From contig JACPRN010000173.1 of assembly GCA_016189945.1 (NCBI GenBank), positions 1-37,240 of the forward strand: a DNA stretch of 37,240 nucleotides. Direction: 5' to 3'. Shown here piece by piece: positions 8,480-17,756 of this stretch. The position numbers and the translations under genes were made by a program. The notes beneath the pieces were generated by a model. It searched no databases. It saw only the letters and a list, made by a program, of their open reading frames with translations, and was not told the origin of the DNA. The stretch is from Betaproteobacteria bacterium. GTDB taxonomy: Bacteria > Pseudomonadota > Gammaproteobacteria > Burkholderiales > SG8-39. The first letter of the stretch is position 1, and each line of letters starts with the position of its first letter.

Positions 8480-8584
8480 GATGGCAAATAGTAGCACCAA
8501 ACGCCACGCACTTTGCGTTTCGCGCGGGTCCCCGAGGGTCCCCAGAGCTTATAGCCCTGCGCCGAAACAGCTGGAATCGGCGCG

Positions 8585-8648
8585 GGGAACGACGAAGACG
8601 ATTGACTGGATGCCGAGGCGGAGATCGCGCGAGTGCTCGGCAAGGCCT
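8585..8648 (+). pseudogene. Direct repeat copy B: decayed copy of the DUF2934-like 3' end
   Basis: gggaacgacgaagacgattgActggatgcc...; Trp codon TGG changed to TGA. Confidence 0.8.
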
Positions 8649-8656
8649 ACCGCCGG

Positions 8657-9103
8657 TCAGGCGTGCGCTTTTCTCTGCACGCTGCGCAGCCTCTCGTAGC
8701 CGGCGCGCTCTTCGGCGCCGAGCCGCTGCGGCACTTCGACGATCAGGCGCACGTAAAGGTCGCCGCGCCGTGCGCCTCCGAACTGCGGCAGCCCCTTGCT
8801 GCGCAGGCGCAGAACGGCGTTCGGCTGTGTTCCGGCGGGCACTGAGACCTTTGCCGGCTTCTCCAGCGTCGGCACGGTGATCGTCGTGCCGAGAACGGCG
8901 TCGGGAACCTGAATGGTTTCTTCATGCCAAAGATCGCTTCCGGACCTTACAAACCGCGGGTCCGGGGCGCTGCGCACGACCACGAACAAGTCGCCCGGAA
9001 GCGCGCGCCTGTCGGGACCCGGCATGCCGCGGCCGGGAATGCGCAACGCCATCCCTTCCTCGATTCCGGCCGGAATGTCAACCGCCAGCGTCTCTTCGCG
9101 CAA
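8657..9103 (-). pseudogene. DnaJ C-terminal domain fragment (no J domain or zinc finger)
   Basis: [23 protein letters not shown]...GDLFVVVRSAPDPRFVRSGSDLWHEETIQVPDAVLGTTITVPTL...GTQPNAVLRLRSKGLP...GDLYVRLIVEVPQRL; only a TTG start after an in-frame TGA. Confidence 0.8.
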
Positions 9104-9203
9104 GGCTCACGCCCTCGGAGCTGGGGATGATCACGGGTCGGCCGCCGCGCAGGACCGCTGCGGCGGAGTTGGAGGTTCCCAAATCTATTCCGATGATGGC
9201 CAT
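9078..9203 (-). pseudogene. Hsp70/DnaK N-terminal fragment
   Basis: [31 protein letters not shown] = Hsp70 N-terminus, then out-of-frame run to a stop at 9078-9080. Confidence 0.85.
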
Positions 9204-9253
9204 GTGCGCTCCTCGGATGATCCGGCGGCCAGCTCACCGCTGGCATTGCAAAG

Positions 9254-9294
9254 AACTTACACCGTCGCAGCGGCGGCCTTTTGACCCGGATCAA
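9254..9294 (-). promoter_or_regulatory. Putative FNR/ANR-type promoter upstream of the Hsp70/DnaJ remnant
   Basis: Palindrome TTGACccggATCAA (+ strand 9281-9294); minus strand 21 nt then TAAGTT (9259-9254). Confidence 0.5.
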
Positions 9295-9398
9295 GTCCGG
9301 TCCCGCGCCCGACCATTGCGCCACGTCAAACCGGAGCCGGCCCGGAAACAGGAGAATAAAAACGCAAGTGTCCCAGTCAACCCGGGGAGATCGAGATC

Positions 9399-9794
9399 GT
9401 GGCACTTACTCAACTGCGGCAGTCCAGGCTCGGCAAGAAGCTCGACCAGCGCTACGCGTCGCTGCTGGAAGAGGTTCGCGACGAACTGGAGAGAAGCGAA
9501 AACCAGCAGTACATCGAATTGATCGGTCGATCTCCGGCTGATGTCGGCGACGAATCGGTGGGGGACGCGCTGGCCGACCTCAACCTCGAAATCATCGACC
9601 GGCACATTCAGGAAATCCGCGACATCGAGGCGGCCAAGGCGCGCCTGAAGGATCGCAGCTACGGCATCTGCATCGACTGCCGCGGCGAGGTCGACTATGA
9701 ACGGCTGCTTGCCTATCCCACGGCAAAGCGCTGTTTCGCCTGCCAGCGCCAGCACGAACGGACCTTCGCGCACGAGGGAACGCCGAAGCTGTAG
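9399..9794 (+). CDS. TraR/DksA family zinc-finger protein
   Basis: GTG start; DRSYGICIDCRGEVDYERLLAYPTAKRCFACQRQHE (CxxC...CxxC). Confidence 0.9.
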   Translation: MALTQLRQSRLGKKLDQRYASLLEEVRDELERSENQQYIELIGRSPADVGDESVGDALADLNLEIIDRHIQEIRDIEAAKARLKDRSYGICIDCRGEVDYERLLAYPTAKRCFACQRQHERTFAHEGTPKL

Positions 9795-9799
9795 GCTGT

Positions 9800-9871
9800 G
9801 GGGTCAGGTCTTGCTTCTTGCCTCCGGCGCATTCGTTCACTCAGTCGAAGCAAAAGGCAAGACCTGACCCC
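9800..9871. repeat. Inverted repeat GGGGTCAGGTCTTGC / GCAAGACCTGACCCC
   Basis: 15-bp perfect arms at 9800-9814 and 9857-9871, directly after the dksA-like stop. Confidence 0.85.
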
Positions 9872-9872
9872 G

Positions 9873-10274
9873 TCAACGCTCCCGTTCCAGAAGCCGCTCT
9901 TCCTCCCAGCGGAATTGCTGCAGCTCCAGTTGCCTGTCGCGCTCGAACATCTGCTGCTGCTGCTGCATCAGCGCGCGCGCAGCTTCCGGGTCGGCCGGCG
10001 CGGACTGCCGGGAGGCGTCGAATTGGCGCAACTGCTGAGCATTGTGCAGGTGCAACTGCTGTTGTTGCTGCAGACGCAGCGCGTCGAGTTCCCGTTGCGC
10101 GCGCAGATTGCCGGGAGGAGGCCGGGACTGCCGCAGCCGCAGGATGAGTTCATCGCTTCGCTGCTGACGCTCGATCAGCGCCCGGCGCATATCGGCCTCG
10201 GTATCCGCGCCGGCGGCGCCCGCGAGCAGTGCGAGGCCGATCACCAGCGGCAACGGTCGCGCGCGGCCTGCCAT
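9873..10274 (-). CDS. Secreted Gln-rich hypothetical protein
   Basis: Signal-peptide-like MAGRARPLPLVIGLALLAGAAGA followed by Gln-rich coiled region. Confidence 0.65.
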   Translation of the reverse strand: MAGRARPLPLVIGLALLAGAAGADTEADMRRALIERQQRSDELILRLRQSRPPPGNLRAQRELDALRLQQQQQLHLHNAQQLRQFDASRQSAPADPEAARALMQQQQQMFERDRQLELQQFRWEEERLLERER

Positions 10275-10279
10275 GGGAT

Positions 10280-10897
10280 CTACCCGGGCGGCCTGGCGCG
10301 GTTCAGGCGCAGCGGGGCGCGGGCCGATGCGGCCGGTCTGATGGCTGCCCTCGCCTCCGGGTCGACATCGAATCGGCGCGCATTCCGGATCGCCGCGGTG
10401 ACGTTGCCTGCAGTCACGCCGTTGAGCGTTACCTCCGCAACGAACGGTCTTTGCCGGCGCCGGAATTGAGCCGGCGCGACGGGCGGCGGCGAATAGCCGC
10501 CGAGGCTTTCCGTTTCGCAATCGACTCGCCGCTGGGCCAGACATTGCTCATAGGCCGCCCGCGCGGCGGCTGCCTCGGCGGCGAGCAGGTCATGGCGTGC
10601 TTGGCGTTCGGCGGCGAGCGCGCGCTCGAGGCGATCAATCCTGGCGTAGACAAGCGGATCGCGTCTGGATGCCGAGGCGGTTTCGAGCGCTCGCAGAACC
10701 GCCGGATCCTGGGCATAAATGGAGATTCTCTCCGGCACGACGTCCAGTTCTTTCGCGGACTGCGCCGCAACGGGCGGTTTGCCGGCGTAATTGGTTACGC
10801 CGTTCTCGTCGACCCATTTGTAGATCTGCGCGTGAGCGCCCGCGCTCGCCCCCGCGAGGAGCGCTGCGAACGCCACGCCAAACTGACGCGCATTCAT
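10280..10897 (-). CDS. DUF4124-type periplasmic protein
   Basis: Signal peptide then QIYKWVDENGVTNYAGKPP. Confidence 0.8.
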   Translation of the reverse strand: MNARQFGVAFAALLAGASAGAHAQIYKWVDENGVTNYAGKPPVAAQSAKELDVVPERISIYAQDPAVLRALETASASRRDPLVYARIDRLERALAAERQARHDLLAAEAAAARAAYEQCLAQRRVDCETESLGGYSPPPVAPAQFRRRQRPFVAEVTLNGVTAGNVTAAIRNARRFDVDPEARAAIRPAASARAPLRLNRARPPG

Positions 10898-10926
10898 GGT
10901 GGCCTCCGCGTTCTTTCCAAGCCATC

Positions 10927-11012
10927 ATGCTAGCGCAACTGCGATTCGCGTTGAAGAAGAATACATCCCGATACAAATTGTTACTGATATCGCAGTTCGA
11001 GTTTGCTAGCAT
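10927..11012. promoter_or_regulatory. Bipartite long inverted repeat in the divergent intergenic region
   Basis: ATGCTAGC-gc-AACTGCGAT ... ATCGCAGTT-cgagttt-GCTAGCAT. Confidence 0.7.
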
Positions 11013-11042
11013 TCAGGATATCCCTGCTCGGAGCGATTGATT

Positions 11043-11408
11043 ATGAGATGGGCGAAAGCTGCGATCGTAATGGCCACGATCCTGGTCGGGACCGTCGCCA
11101 TCGGCTCGACGCCGGCGTGGGCGCATCGGGGCGGGGGACGCGTGAACTTTGGCTTTGTCATCGGCGGTCCGATTTGGTGGGGGCCGGCGTTCTATCCTCC
11201 GTATTACTACTATCCGCCGTACTATCCTCCGGTCGCGGTCGTGCCTTCTTCACCGCCGACGTACATCGAGCAGGGCAGCGAGGCGCAAGCCCCCTCGCGT
11301 TCGTCCTCGGCCTGGTTCTATTGTGCCGACGCGAAGGCCTATTATCCGTACGTGAAAGAATGTCCAGGCGGCTGGCAGCGGGTGGCGCCGCAGCCTCCGG
11401 GCAATTGA
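11043..11408 (+). CDS. Exported Tyr/Pro-rich hypothetical protein
   Basis: Signal peptide; PPYYYYPPYYPP; C-term WFYCADAKAYYPYVKECPGGWQRV. Confidence 0.7.
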   Translation: MRWAKAAIVMATILVGTVAIGSTPAWAHRGGGRVNFGFVIGGPIWWGPAFYPPYYYYPPYYPPVAVVPSSPPTYIEQGSEAQAPSRSSSAWFYCADAKAYYPYVKECPGGWQRVAPQPPGN

Positions 11409-11428
11409 TCGGGGGAATTTTCCGCCCC

Positions 11429-11929
11429 ATGCATAAACGTTGGCGTCGCGCTGGTTTCGCGGGAGCGCTTTTTCTGGCCGGATGCGCGAGCATACCGAGC
11501 GGTCCCAGCTTGATGGTGCTGCCCGGAACGGGCAAGAACTTCGAGCAGTTCCGCGCCGATGAGTTTGCCTGCCGGCAATACGCCAGCGGGCAGGTGGGCG
11601 GGGCCACTGCGGACCAGGCTGCCGCCGACAGCGTGGCGCGGAGTGCGGCGCTGGGCACTGCAGTCGGTGCAGTTGCCGGGGCCGCGATCGGCGGGCGAAG
11701 CGGAGCGGGTGTGGGTGCCGGCACCGGTCTGGCGGTCGGCGCACTGGCCGGAGCGGGGGCCGGCGACACTTCGGCATACGGATTGCAGCGGCGCTACGAC
11801 CACGCTTTTGCGCAATGCATGTACGCAAAAGGCCACAAGGTTCCGGTCGCGGGGCGCTTCGAGGCTCAAGCAGGGCGATCGCCGAGCGCATACCCGCCGC
11901 CTCCGCCGCCGCCGCCTCCCCCGCGCTGA
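11429..11929 (+). CDS. Glycine-zipper lipoprotein
   Basis: Lipobox LAGC; AVGAVAGAAIGGRSGAGVGAGTGLAVGALAGAGAG; terminal polyproline. Confidence 0.75.
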   Translation: MHKRWRRAGFAGALFLAGCASIPSGPSLMVLPGTGKNFEQFRADEFACRQYASGQVGGATADQAAADSVARSAALGTAVGAVAGAAIGGRSGAGVGAGTGLAVGALAGAGAGDTSAYGLQRRYDHAFAQCMYAKGHKVPVAGRFEAQAGRSPSAYPPPPPPPPPPR

Positions 11930-11938
11930 GGCTTCGAG

Positions 11939-12283
11939 ATGAAATCGGCGAGCGCCGCGCTACTGCTTATGGCAGCCGCGGGTCTTGCCGCGGGCTGCGC
12001 ACCGGGTTGGACGCAGGATGTGCGTCCGTGGTGGACCCTGCATGAGCGGGACTTCGCCCCGATCGTTCCCGCCCAAACCACCAAGGCCGAGGTCCAGGCG
12101 CTGCTCGGCAAACCGCTCTTGACCATGGTTTTCCGCAACCTGGACGAGGAAGTTTGGGACTACCGTTTCAGCGACGGCGTCAAGCGCCACATCGCGCACG
12201 TGTATTTCGACCCGCAGGGGCGCGCGAAGTACTACTGGACCCATCCCGACAATTGCCCGTTCAGTCCGGCGGGGTGTTACTAG
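11939..12283 (+). CDS. SmpA/OmlA-like lipoprotein
   Basis: Lipobox AAGC; TTKAEVQALLGKPLLTMVFRNLDEEVWDYRF. Confidence 0.7.
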   Translation: MKSASAALLLMAAAGLAAGCAPGWTQDVRPWWTLHERDFAPIVPAQTTKAEVQALLGKPLLTMVFRNLDEEVWDYRFSDGVKRHIAHVYFDPQGRAKYYWTHPDNCPFSPAGCY

Positions 12284-12455
12284 AATTATTGATCCTTACC
12301 AAACTGCGTTACACATCGCTGTCATTCCCGCGTGGTAAGCATGCCCCCGCGGAAGCGGGGGCGGGAATCCAAAGTAGCGCGGCGACAGCCACTGGATCCC
12401 CGCTTTCGCGGGGATGACGGGACGGTGTCATGCGGTTACGTAATTCTCAATTATT
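12284..12455. repeat. REP/MITE-like repeat, copy 2
   Basis: gtcattcccgcgtggtaagcatgcccccgcggaagcgggggcgggaatcca...tggatccccgctttcgcggggatgacgg...catgcggttacgtaattctcaattatt. Confidence 0.85.
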
Positions 12456-13961
12456 GCCCCCGAACTTGATGCCCTGTGCGAGCGGCAGGTCGCGGCCCCA
12501 GTTGATGGTGACCGTCTGGCGGCGCATGTAGGCCTTCCAGGCGTCGGATCCCGCTTCGCGTCCGCCGCCGGTTTCCTTCTCGCCGCCGAAGGCGCCGCCG
12601 ATTTCGGCACCCGAAGTGCCGATGTTGATGTTGGCGATGCCGCAATCGCTGCCCAGCGCCGACAGAAAGCGTTCGGCGTTCTGCAGGCTTTCGGTGAACA
12701 GCGCCGAAGACAGTCCCTGCGGCACGCCGTTATTGATGCGAATGGCCTCCTGCAGTGACCGGCAGCCGAGGAGATACAGGATAGGCGCGAAGGTTTCGCG
12801 TTGCACGAGGTCCCAATGCGGCTCGGCCTCGGCAATGGTGGGCTGGACGAAGAAGCCGGGCCCGGGAAGCACTTCGCCGCCGAACAGGATTCGGGCGCCG
12901 CGCCGCTTCAGATCGGCGATCGCCGCGCGGAAGCGCTCCAGCGCCTGTGCATCGATGAGCGGTCCCATGAGCGTGCGGAAATCGAGCGGATCGCCGATGC
13001 GCACCTGGGCGTAAGCGTCGAGGAGGCGCCCGAGGAGTTCGGCGCGGCGTGCCTCGTGCACGATGAGACGGCGCGTCGTGGTGCAGCGCTGGCCCGCGGT
13101 GCCCACCGCGCCGAAGACGATCGCCGGCACGGCGAGGTTCAGGTCCGCAGTCTCATCGACGATGATGGCGTTGTTCCCGGAGCATTCGAGCAGGCACCGG
13201 CCCATGCGCCGCGCGAGCACCTCGGCCACGTGCCTTCCGACCGCGCTGGAACCGGTAAAGGACACCAGGGAGATGCGCTGATCGGCGATGAACTGCTCGG
13301 CGAGCGCATTGTCGTCGCTCACCACGAGCGAGAACACGCCGCCGTAACCTTCTTCCTGCATCACCTTGTTGACGATGGATTGCACCGCGATCGCCGCCAG
13401 CGGTGCTTTGGGCGAGGGCTTCCACACCACGGTGTTGCCGGCCACCGCCGCGATGAAAGCGTTCCACGCCCACACCGCGGTCGGGAAATTGAAAGCGGTG
13501 ATGACGCCGACTACCCCCAGCGGATGCCATTGTTCGTACATGCGGTGATGCGCACGCTCCGAGTGCATCGTGCTGCCGTAGAGCATGCGCGACTGGCCGA
13601 GCGCAAGATCGGCGATGTCGATCATCTCCTGCACCTCGCCATCGCCCTCGGCCTTGATCTTGCCGGTCTCGAGCGCGATCAGGCTGCCCAGGGCGTCCTT
13701 GCGCGCGCGCAGCTCCGCGCCGATCCGGCGGATCACCTCGCCGCGCTTGGGCGCAGGCACCATCCGCCATTGTTCGAAGCTGCGCGCGGCGTTGGCGATG
13801 ACCCGATCGCAGTCCTCGCCCGAGCAGGCGCCGACGGCTGCGATCGCCTCGCCGCTCGCCGGATTCAACGGCGCGAAGCGCCGCTCTCCGGCCAGCCAGT
13901 CGGGGCCGAGACAGGCCCCCGGGTTCTCCGCCGTGATGCCCAGTGCGTGCAGGCAGTCCAT
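12447..13961 (-). CDS. Aldehyde dehydrogenase, ALDH7-like (semialdehyde dehydrogenase)
   Basis: [99 protein letters not shown]. Confidence 0.85.
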   Translation of the reverse strand: MDCLHALGITAENPGACLGPDWLAGERRFAPLNPASGEAIAAVGACSGEDCDRVIANAARSFEQWRMVPAPKRGEVIRRIGAELRARKDALGSLIALETGKIKAEGDGEVQEMIDIADLALGQSRMLYGSTMHSERAHHRMYEQWHPLGVVGVITAFNFPTAVWAWNAFIAAVAGNTVVWKPSPKAPLAAIAVQSIVNKVMQEEGYGGVFSLVVSDDNALAEQFIADQRISLVSFTGSSAVGRHVAEVLARRMGRCLLECSGNNAIIVDETADLNLAVPAIVFGAVGTAGQRCTTTRRLIVHEARRAELLGRLLDAYAQVRIGDPLDFRTLMGPLIDAQALERFRAAIADLKRRGARILFGGEVLPGPGFFVQPTIAEAEPHWDLVQRETFAPILYLLGCRSLQEAIRINNGVPQGLSSALFTESLQNAERFLSALGSDCGIANINIGTSGAEIGGAFGGEKETGGGREAGSDAWKAYMRRQTVTINWGRDLPLAQGIKFGGNN

Positions 13962-13986
13962 ATCGCCGTTGCCCGAGCCGCGAGGA

Positions 13987-16125
13987 TCACGCGGCCAGAC
14001 CGAGGGCTCCTTCGAGTTCGGCAAGGGTGGCGCGCAGCGCTGCGAGCGCTTCGTCGATCTGCCCGCGCGAGATCACCAGGGGCGGCGCGAGGCGCACCAC
14101 GGTGTGGTGCGTGTCCTTGGAGAGCACGCCGCGCTCGAGCAGCGCCTCGCACACTTCGCGGGCGCTCGCCAGGGCGGGATCGAACTCCACGCCGATCAAC
14201 AGCCCCTTGCCGCGCACGGCGCGAACGAGCGGGCTCTTCAGCGCGCGCAGCTCGCGCAGAAGGTACTCGCCCAGTTCGGCGGCGCGCTCGACCAGCCCCT
14301 CGTCGATGAGCACTTCCAGCGCAGCGAGCCCCACCGCGCTGGCGAGGGGATTACCGCCGAAGGTGCTGCCGTGATCGCCGGGGGTGAAAACCTCCATGAG
14401 ATCGCGCCGGCCGAGGAACGCCGAAACCGGGAGCAATCCTCCGCCGAGCGCTTTGCCCAAGATGATGCCGTCGGGCTTGACCCCTTCATGTTCGCACGCG
14501 AACAGGCGGCCAGTGCGCCCGAGCCCGGTCTGCACCTCATCGCAGATGAGCAGTACGCCATAGTGGCGGCAGATCTCTGCGCAGGCCGCGAGGTAGCCCC
14601 GCGGCGGCACGATGATCCCGGCCTCGCCCTGGATCGGCTCGACCAGGAACGCGGCGGTGTTCGGCGTGATCGCGCGCTCAAGGGCGCGCGCGTCGCCGTA
14701 CGGAATGCGCACGAACCCGGCCGGGTAGGGGCCGAAGCCGTCGCGGTATTGCGCTTCCGAGGACATGGCGATGATCGCGGTCGAGCGGCCGTGGAAATTG
14801 CCCTCGCAGGCGATGATTTCCGCGCGGTCTGCCGCTATTGATTTGACCTTGTAGCCCCATTTGCGTGCCGCTTTGATCGCGGTTTCGACCGCCTCCAGAC
14901 CGGTATTGACCGGGAGCGCCAGGTCCTGGCCGCTCAGCTCACACAGCCGCTTGAGGAACAGCGGCAGCCGGTCGTTGTAGTAGGCGCGCGAGGTGACCGC
15001 CAGGCGCTTCGCCTGCGCGGTGAGCGCCTCGACGAGCCGCGGGTGACAGTGGCCGTGGCTCACCGCCGAATAGGCGCTCATCATGTCGAGATAGCGCCGG
15101 TCGCGCTCGTCCCACAGGACTGCGCCCTCGCCGCGCGCGAGCACGACCGGGAGCGGCTGGTAGTTGTGCGCACCGTGGCGCTCCTCCATCGCCATCAGCG
15201 AAGGTTCGCTCACCGGCGGCTGTTCGGCGAGAACGCCTTGGGCGAAGCCGATGGCGATTTCGGCCGTGGCCCCGCGGCGGTCGCGCTGCGGGTTGTACTC
15301 GGCGATTTCCAGCCCTGCCAGCGCGGGATTGCCGTGCAGCACCGAGACTGCGTCCAGAAGTTCGCCGGGTGCAATGCCGCCCGCGACCGGCGTGGAGACT
15401 CCCGGCGCCTCTTGCGGGTCGATGGCATCGAGGTCCAGCGTCACGCCAAATCCGGCCGTGCCGTCCTGGACCACGGCGAGCGCTTCGCGCAACGCCGCCG
15501 CCAGTCCGCGCTGCGCAACCTCGTGCTGGAAGACGATGCGCACGCCCAGCTTGCGCAGGAGCGCCTCCTCGCTCGGCTCGAAGCTCCTCACGCCGATCAG
15601 GCATATATGCCGCGGCGAAAGCCGGGCACCGTCCTCCAGATCGCTCAGTTCCGGCTCGCCCAAGCCGAGCAGGCACGCCAGGGGCATTCCGTGGAACGCT
15701 CCGCTCGGGGTGGTCTCCGGCGTGTGCGCGTCCATGTGCGCGTCGATCCAGATCAGTCCCAGCGGTCCGCGCTCGCGCAACGCCGCAGCCGCTCCGTTCC
15801 AGGTTCCGATGGCGCAGGAGTGGTCTCCGCCCACGACCAGGGGCAGCGCGCCCTGCGCCACGATGGCGCGCACGCGCTTTGCAACGCGCCGGCAAACGTC
15901 CTTCACCGCCTGCAGCGGCTGGTCATGCGCGGCTTCGGAAGGACGTATGGTCTCATCCCAACTCGCACGCAGCCCGCGCGCCTGCAGGCGCGAGAGGAGG
16001 CCGGCGTCGAGGAGCGCGTCCGGACCGCCGCTGCAGCGCCGATCCTGCGCGCCATCGCCGCAGGCCACGCCGACGATGGCGACCGCTCTGGCGAGCGGCG
16101 GGGTAACGAGACGAAGATCGCTCAT
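13987..16125 (-). CDS. Arginase::ornithine aminotransferase fusion protein
   Basis: N-half ureohydrolase motifs [47 protein letters not shown]-half class-III aminotransferase [49 protein letters not shown]; one uninterrupted 712-aa ORF. Confidence 0.88.
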   Translation of the reverse strand: MSDLRLVTPPLARAVAIVGVACGDGAQDRRCSGGPDALLDAGLLSRLQARGLRASWDETIRPSEAAHDQPLQAVKDVCRRVAKRVRAIVAQGALPLVVGGDHSCAIGTWNGAAAALRERGPLGLIWIDAHMDAHTPETTPSGAFHGMPLACLLGLGEPELSDLEDGARLSPRHICLIGVRSFEPSEEALLRKLGVRIVFQHEVAQRGLAAALREALAVVQDGTAGFGVTLDLDAIDPQEAPGVSTPVAGGIAPGELLDAVSVLHGNPALAGLEIAEYNPQRDRRGATAEIAIGFAQGVLAEQPPVSEPSLMAMEERHGAHNYQPLPVVLARGEGAVLWDERDRRYLDMMSAYSAVSHGHCHPRLVEALTAQAKRLAVTSRAYYNDRLPLFLKRLCELSGQDLALPVNTGLEAVETAIKAARKWGYKVKSIAADRAEIIACEGNFHGRSTAIIAMSSEAQYRDGFGPYPAGFVRIPYGDARALERAITPNTAAFLVEPIQGEAGIIVPPRGYLAACAEICRHYGVLLICDEVQTGLGRTGRLFACEHEGVKPDGIILGKALGGGLLPVSAFLGRRDLMEVFTPGDHGSTFGGNPLASAVGLAALEVLIDEGLVERAAELGEYLLRELRALKSPLVRAVRGKGLLIGVEFDPALASAREVCEALLERGVLSKDTHHTVVRLAPPLVISRGQIDEALAALRATLAELEGALGLAA

Positions 16126-16335
16126 CGCACCTCCTCCAAGTTGGCCGGGCGCACTCCGATCCCCGAGCGCAGCCCTGCTTCTGTGGCAGGAGTCTAGTGA
16201 GCGGGTTCCGCGAAAGCCGTGGGGCAAGACCCGCGATTCGCCGGGATGAATCCCGCAAGAGCGGGGAGGACCAAACAGTATTTCGCTACGCCAAATGAGC
16301 CGGAACCGGCGATGCTGTTTCTTGCCGTTATTCAA

Positions 16336-16381
16336 TCTCCACGTTTTGTGCGGTTGCTTGCAACCGCACAAAACGTGGAGA
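16336..16381. terminator. Long perfect hairpin (22-bp arms, 2-nt centre)
   Basis: TCTCCACGTTTTGTGCGGTTGC-TT-GCAACCGCACAAAACGTGGAGA; terminator role is inferred. Confidence 0.6.
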
Positions 16382-16391
16382 CGTAATCAAA

Positions 16392-16427
16392 AGCAAATTC
16401 TCGCCACTTTCGTCAACACGCATCTGA
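16392..16427. repeat. 36-bp degenerate repeat, copy 1
   Basis: AGCAAATTCTCGCCACTTTCGTCAACACGCATCTGA; 28/36 match to 20856-20891. Confidence 0.5.
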
Positions 16428-16434
16428 CCAGCCC

Positions 16435-17055
16435 CTAGCGCCCGCCGAACGGCGGCCGGCCGCGCCAGTACTGAATCAGCAGCCACGATCCGAGCATGCC
16501 ACCCAGGTGCGCAAAGTGCGCAACGCCGGCCTGGGTTCCGGTCACGCCGAGGTACAGTTCGAGCAATCCGTAGAGCGTCACGAACAGCCATGCGGGCATC
16601 GGGATCGGCGGAATGAGCAGGACGATCGTACGGTGCGGAAAGTAGCGCGCGTAGCCGAGCAACAGCCCGAAAACGCCGCCGGAAGCGCCCACGGTCGGGT
16701 ATGGGTTGGCGACCACCACGCTGGAGAACACCAGTTGCGTGATCGCCGCCGCGATCACGCTCGCCAAGTAGAGGTTGAGGAAGCGCGCCGGACCCCACAG
16801 GCGTTCGAGTTCGCCGCCGAACATGTACAGCGCGAACATGTTGACGAAGAGGTGCCAGAAGCTCGCGTGGAGAAAGCTGTAGGTGAGCAACTGCCAGGGC
16901 GAGAAACCGAAATATCCGCGCCCCGGAAACGGCGATCCGATCGGCCAGAGCGCGAAATAATAGCTGAGCGCGTCACCGAGGAAGTTGTCGGCAAAGAATA
17001 GGACGACGTTGGCGGCGATGAGTGCCCGGGTTATCGGAGGGAGGGCGTAAAACAC
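16435..17055 (-). CDS. Rhomboid family intramembrane serine protease
   Basis: HLFVNMFALYMFGGELERLWG, GASGGVFGLLLGYA (catalytic Ser), AHLGGMLGSWLL. Confidence 0.9.
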   Translation of the reverse strand: MFYALPPITRALIAANVVLFFADNFLGDALSYYFALWPIGSPFPGRGYFGFSPWQLLTYSFLHASFWHLFVNMFALYMFGGELERLWGPARFLNLYLASVIAAAITQLVFSSVVVANPYPTVGASGGVFGLLLGYARYFPHRTIVLLIPPIPMPAWLFVTLYGLLELYLGVTGTQAGVAHFAHLGGMLGSWLLIQYWRGRPPFGGR

Positions 17056-17163
17056 AAACCGGCTTGCGTCCGAGGAGGCGTTGACAAGAGCAATGGTATC
17101 CCCCGGTTCATGCTTTGCACACTGCCGGGCCGGGCGCAGGCCGGGCGCCCGCGCTGACCGGAC

Positions 17164-17490
17164 TTAGTGCAGCGTCCGGGCGAAGGTCCGGCCGCGCAGC
17201 AGCTCGAAGGCTTCCGGACGCTCGGAAACCACATCGGAGATGGCGGTGCCGATCTGCGTGTAGGCCTCTTCGAGGTCCTGTTCGCCGATCAGCCCGGAAA
17301 AACCGATGTCGGTGACAAAGAGCTTCGGTTCGCCGTCCGGCGCGGCGATGTCCTCGGAAGCCATTAAGGCCAGGTCCTTGATCGCAAATCCGGTGAGCTC
17401 GGGGCAGCGCCCGAAGAGTTCCCTGATCTGCGTTTCGACCTCCGCCGCGGCTCGGCGCAACTTCCGGTCCGAAATCGCAGTCGTTTTCAT
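17164..17490 (-). CDS. Conserved hypothetical protein (108 aa)
   Basis: MKTTAISDRKLRRAAAEVETQIRELFG...; ATG with upstream aaggagacccttatg. Confidence 0.6.
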   Translation of the reverse strand: MKTTAISDRKLRRAAAEVETQIRELFGRCPELTGFAIKDLALMASEDIAAPDGEPKLFVTDIGFSGLIGEQDLEEAYTQIGTAISDVVSERPEAFELLRGRTFARTLH

Positions 17491-17756
17491 AAGGGTCTCC
17501 TTGGTCGAAGGTCTTGATGGCTGCCAAGTTATCGTCAGCGCCCGGTTTGTCCAATAGGGTGATCCCCGCAATTTGCGCGGCGGAAAACCTGTGCCGGGGC
17601 AAGCGATCGGCATGCGGGCGGTTGCGCGTCCGTGCGGTAGTGCGAAAAGTCGGGTGATATCTGCGCGGAACTACGTAGGAATACCCATGCTTCGCGTCGA
17701 TCGCGATCGTCTCGCGCTTCAACGCGGCTGCCCGCGGCGGGGGTGCTGCGCCGGAA

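Noticed and set aside
12801-14309. 502-aa plus-strand ORF and neighbours such as 15043-16197
   Set aside because: Antisense to the ALDH and arginase::OAT genes, which carry clear catalytic motifs.
16126-16371. N-terminal extension of the arginase::OAT ORF to 16371
   Set aside because: The extension translates the hairpin region and lacks family similarity; ATG at 16125 ([10 protein letters not shown]) preceded by GGAGG fits much better.
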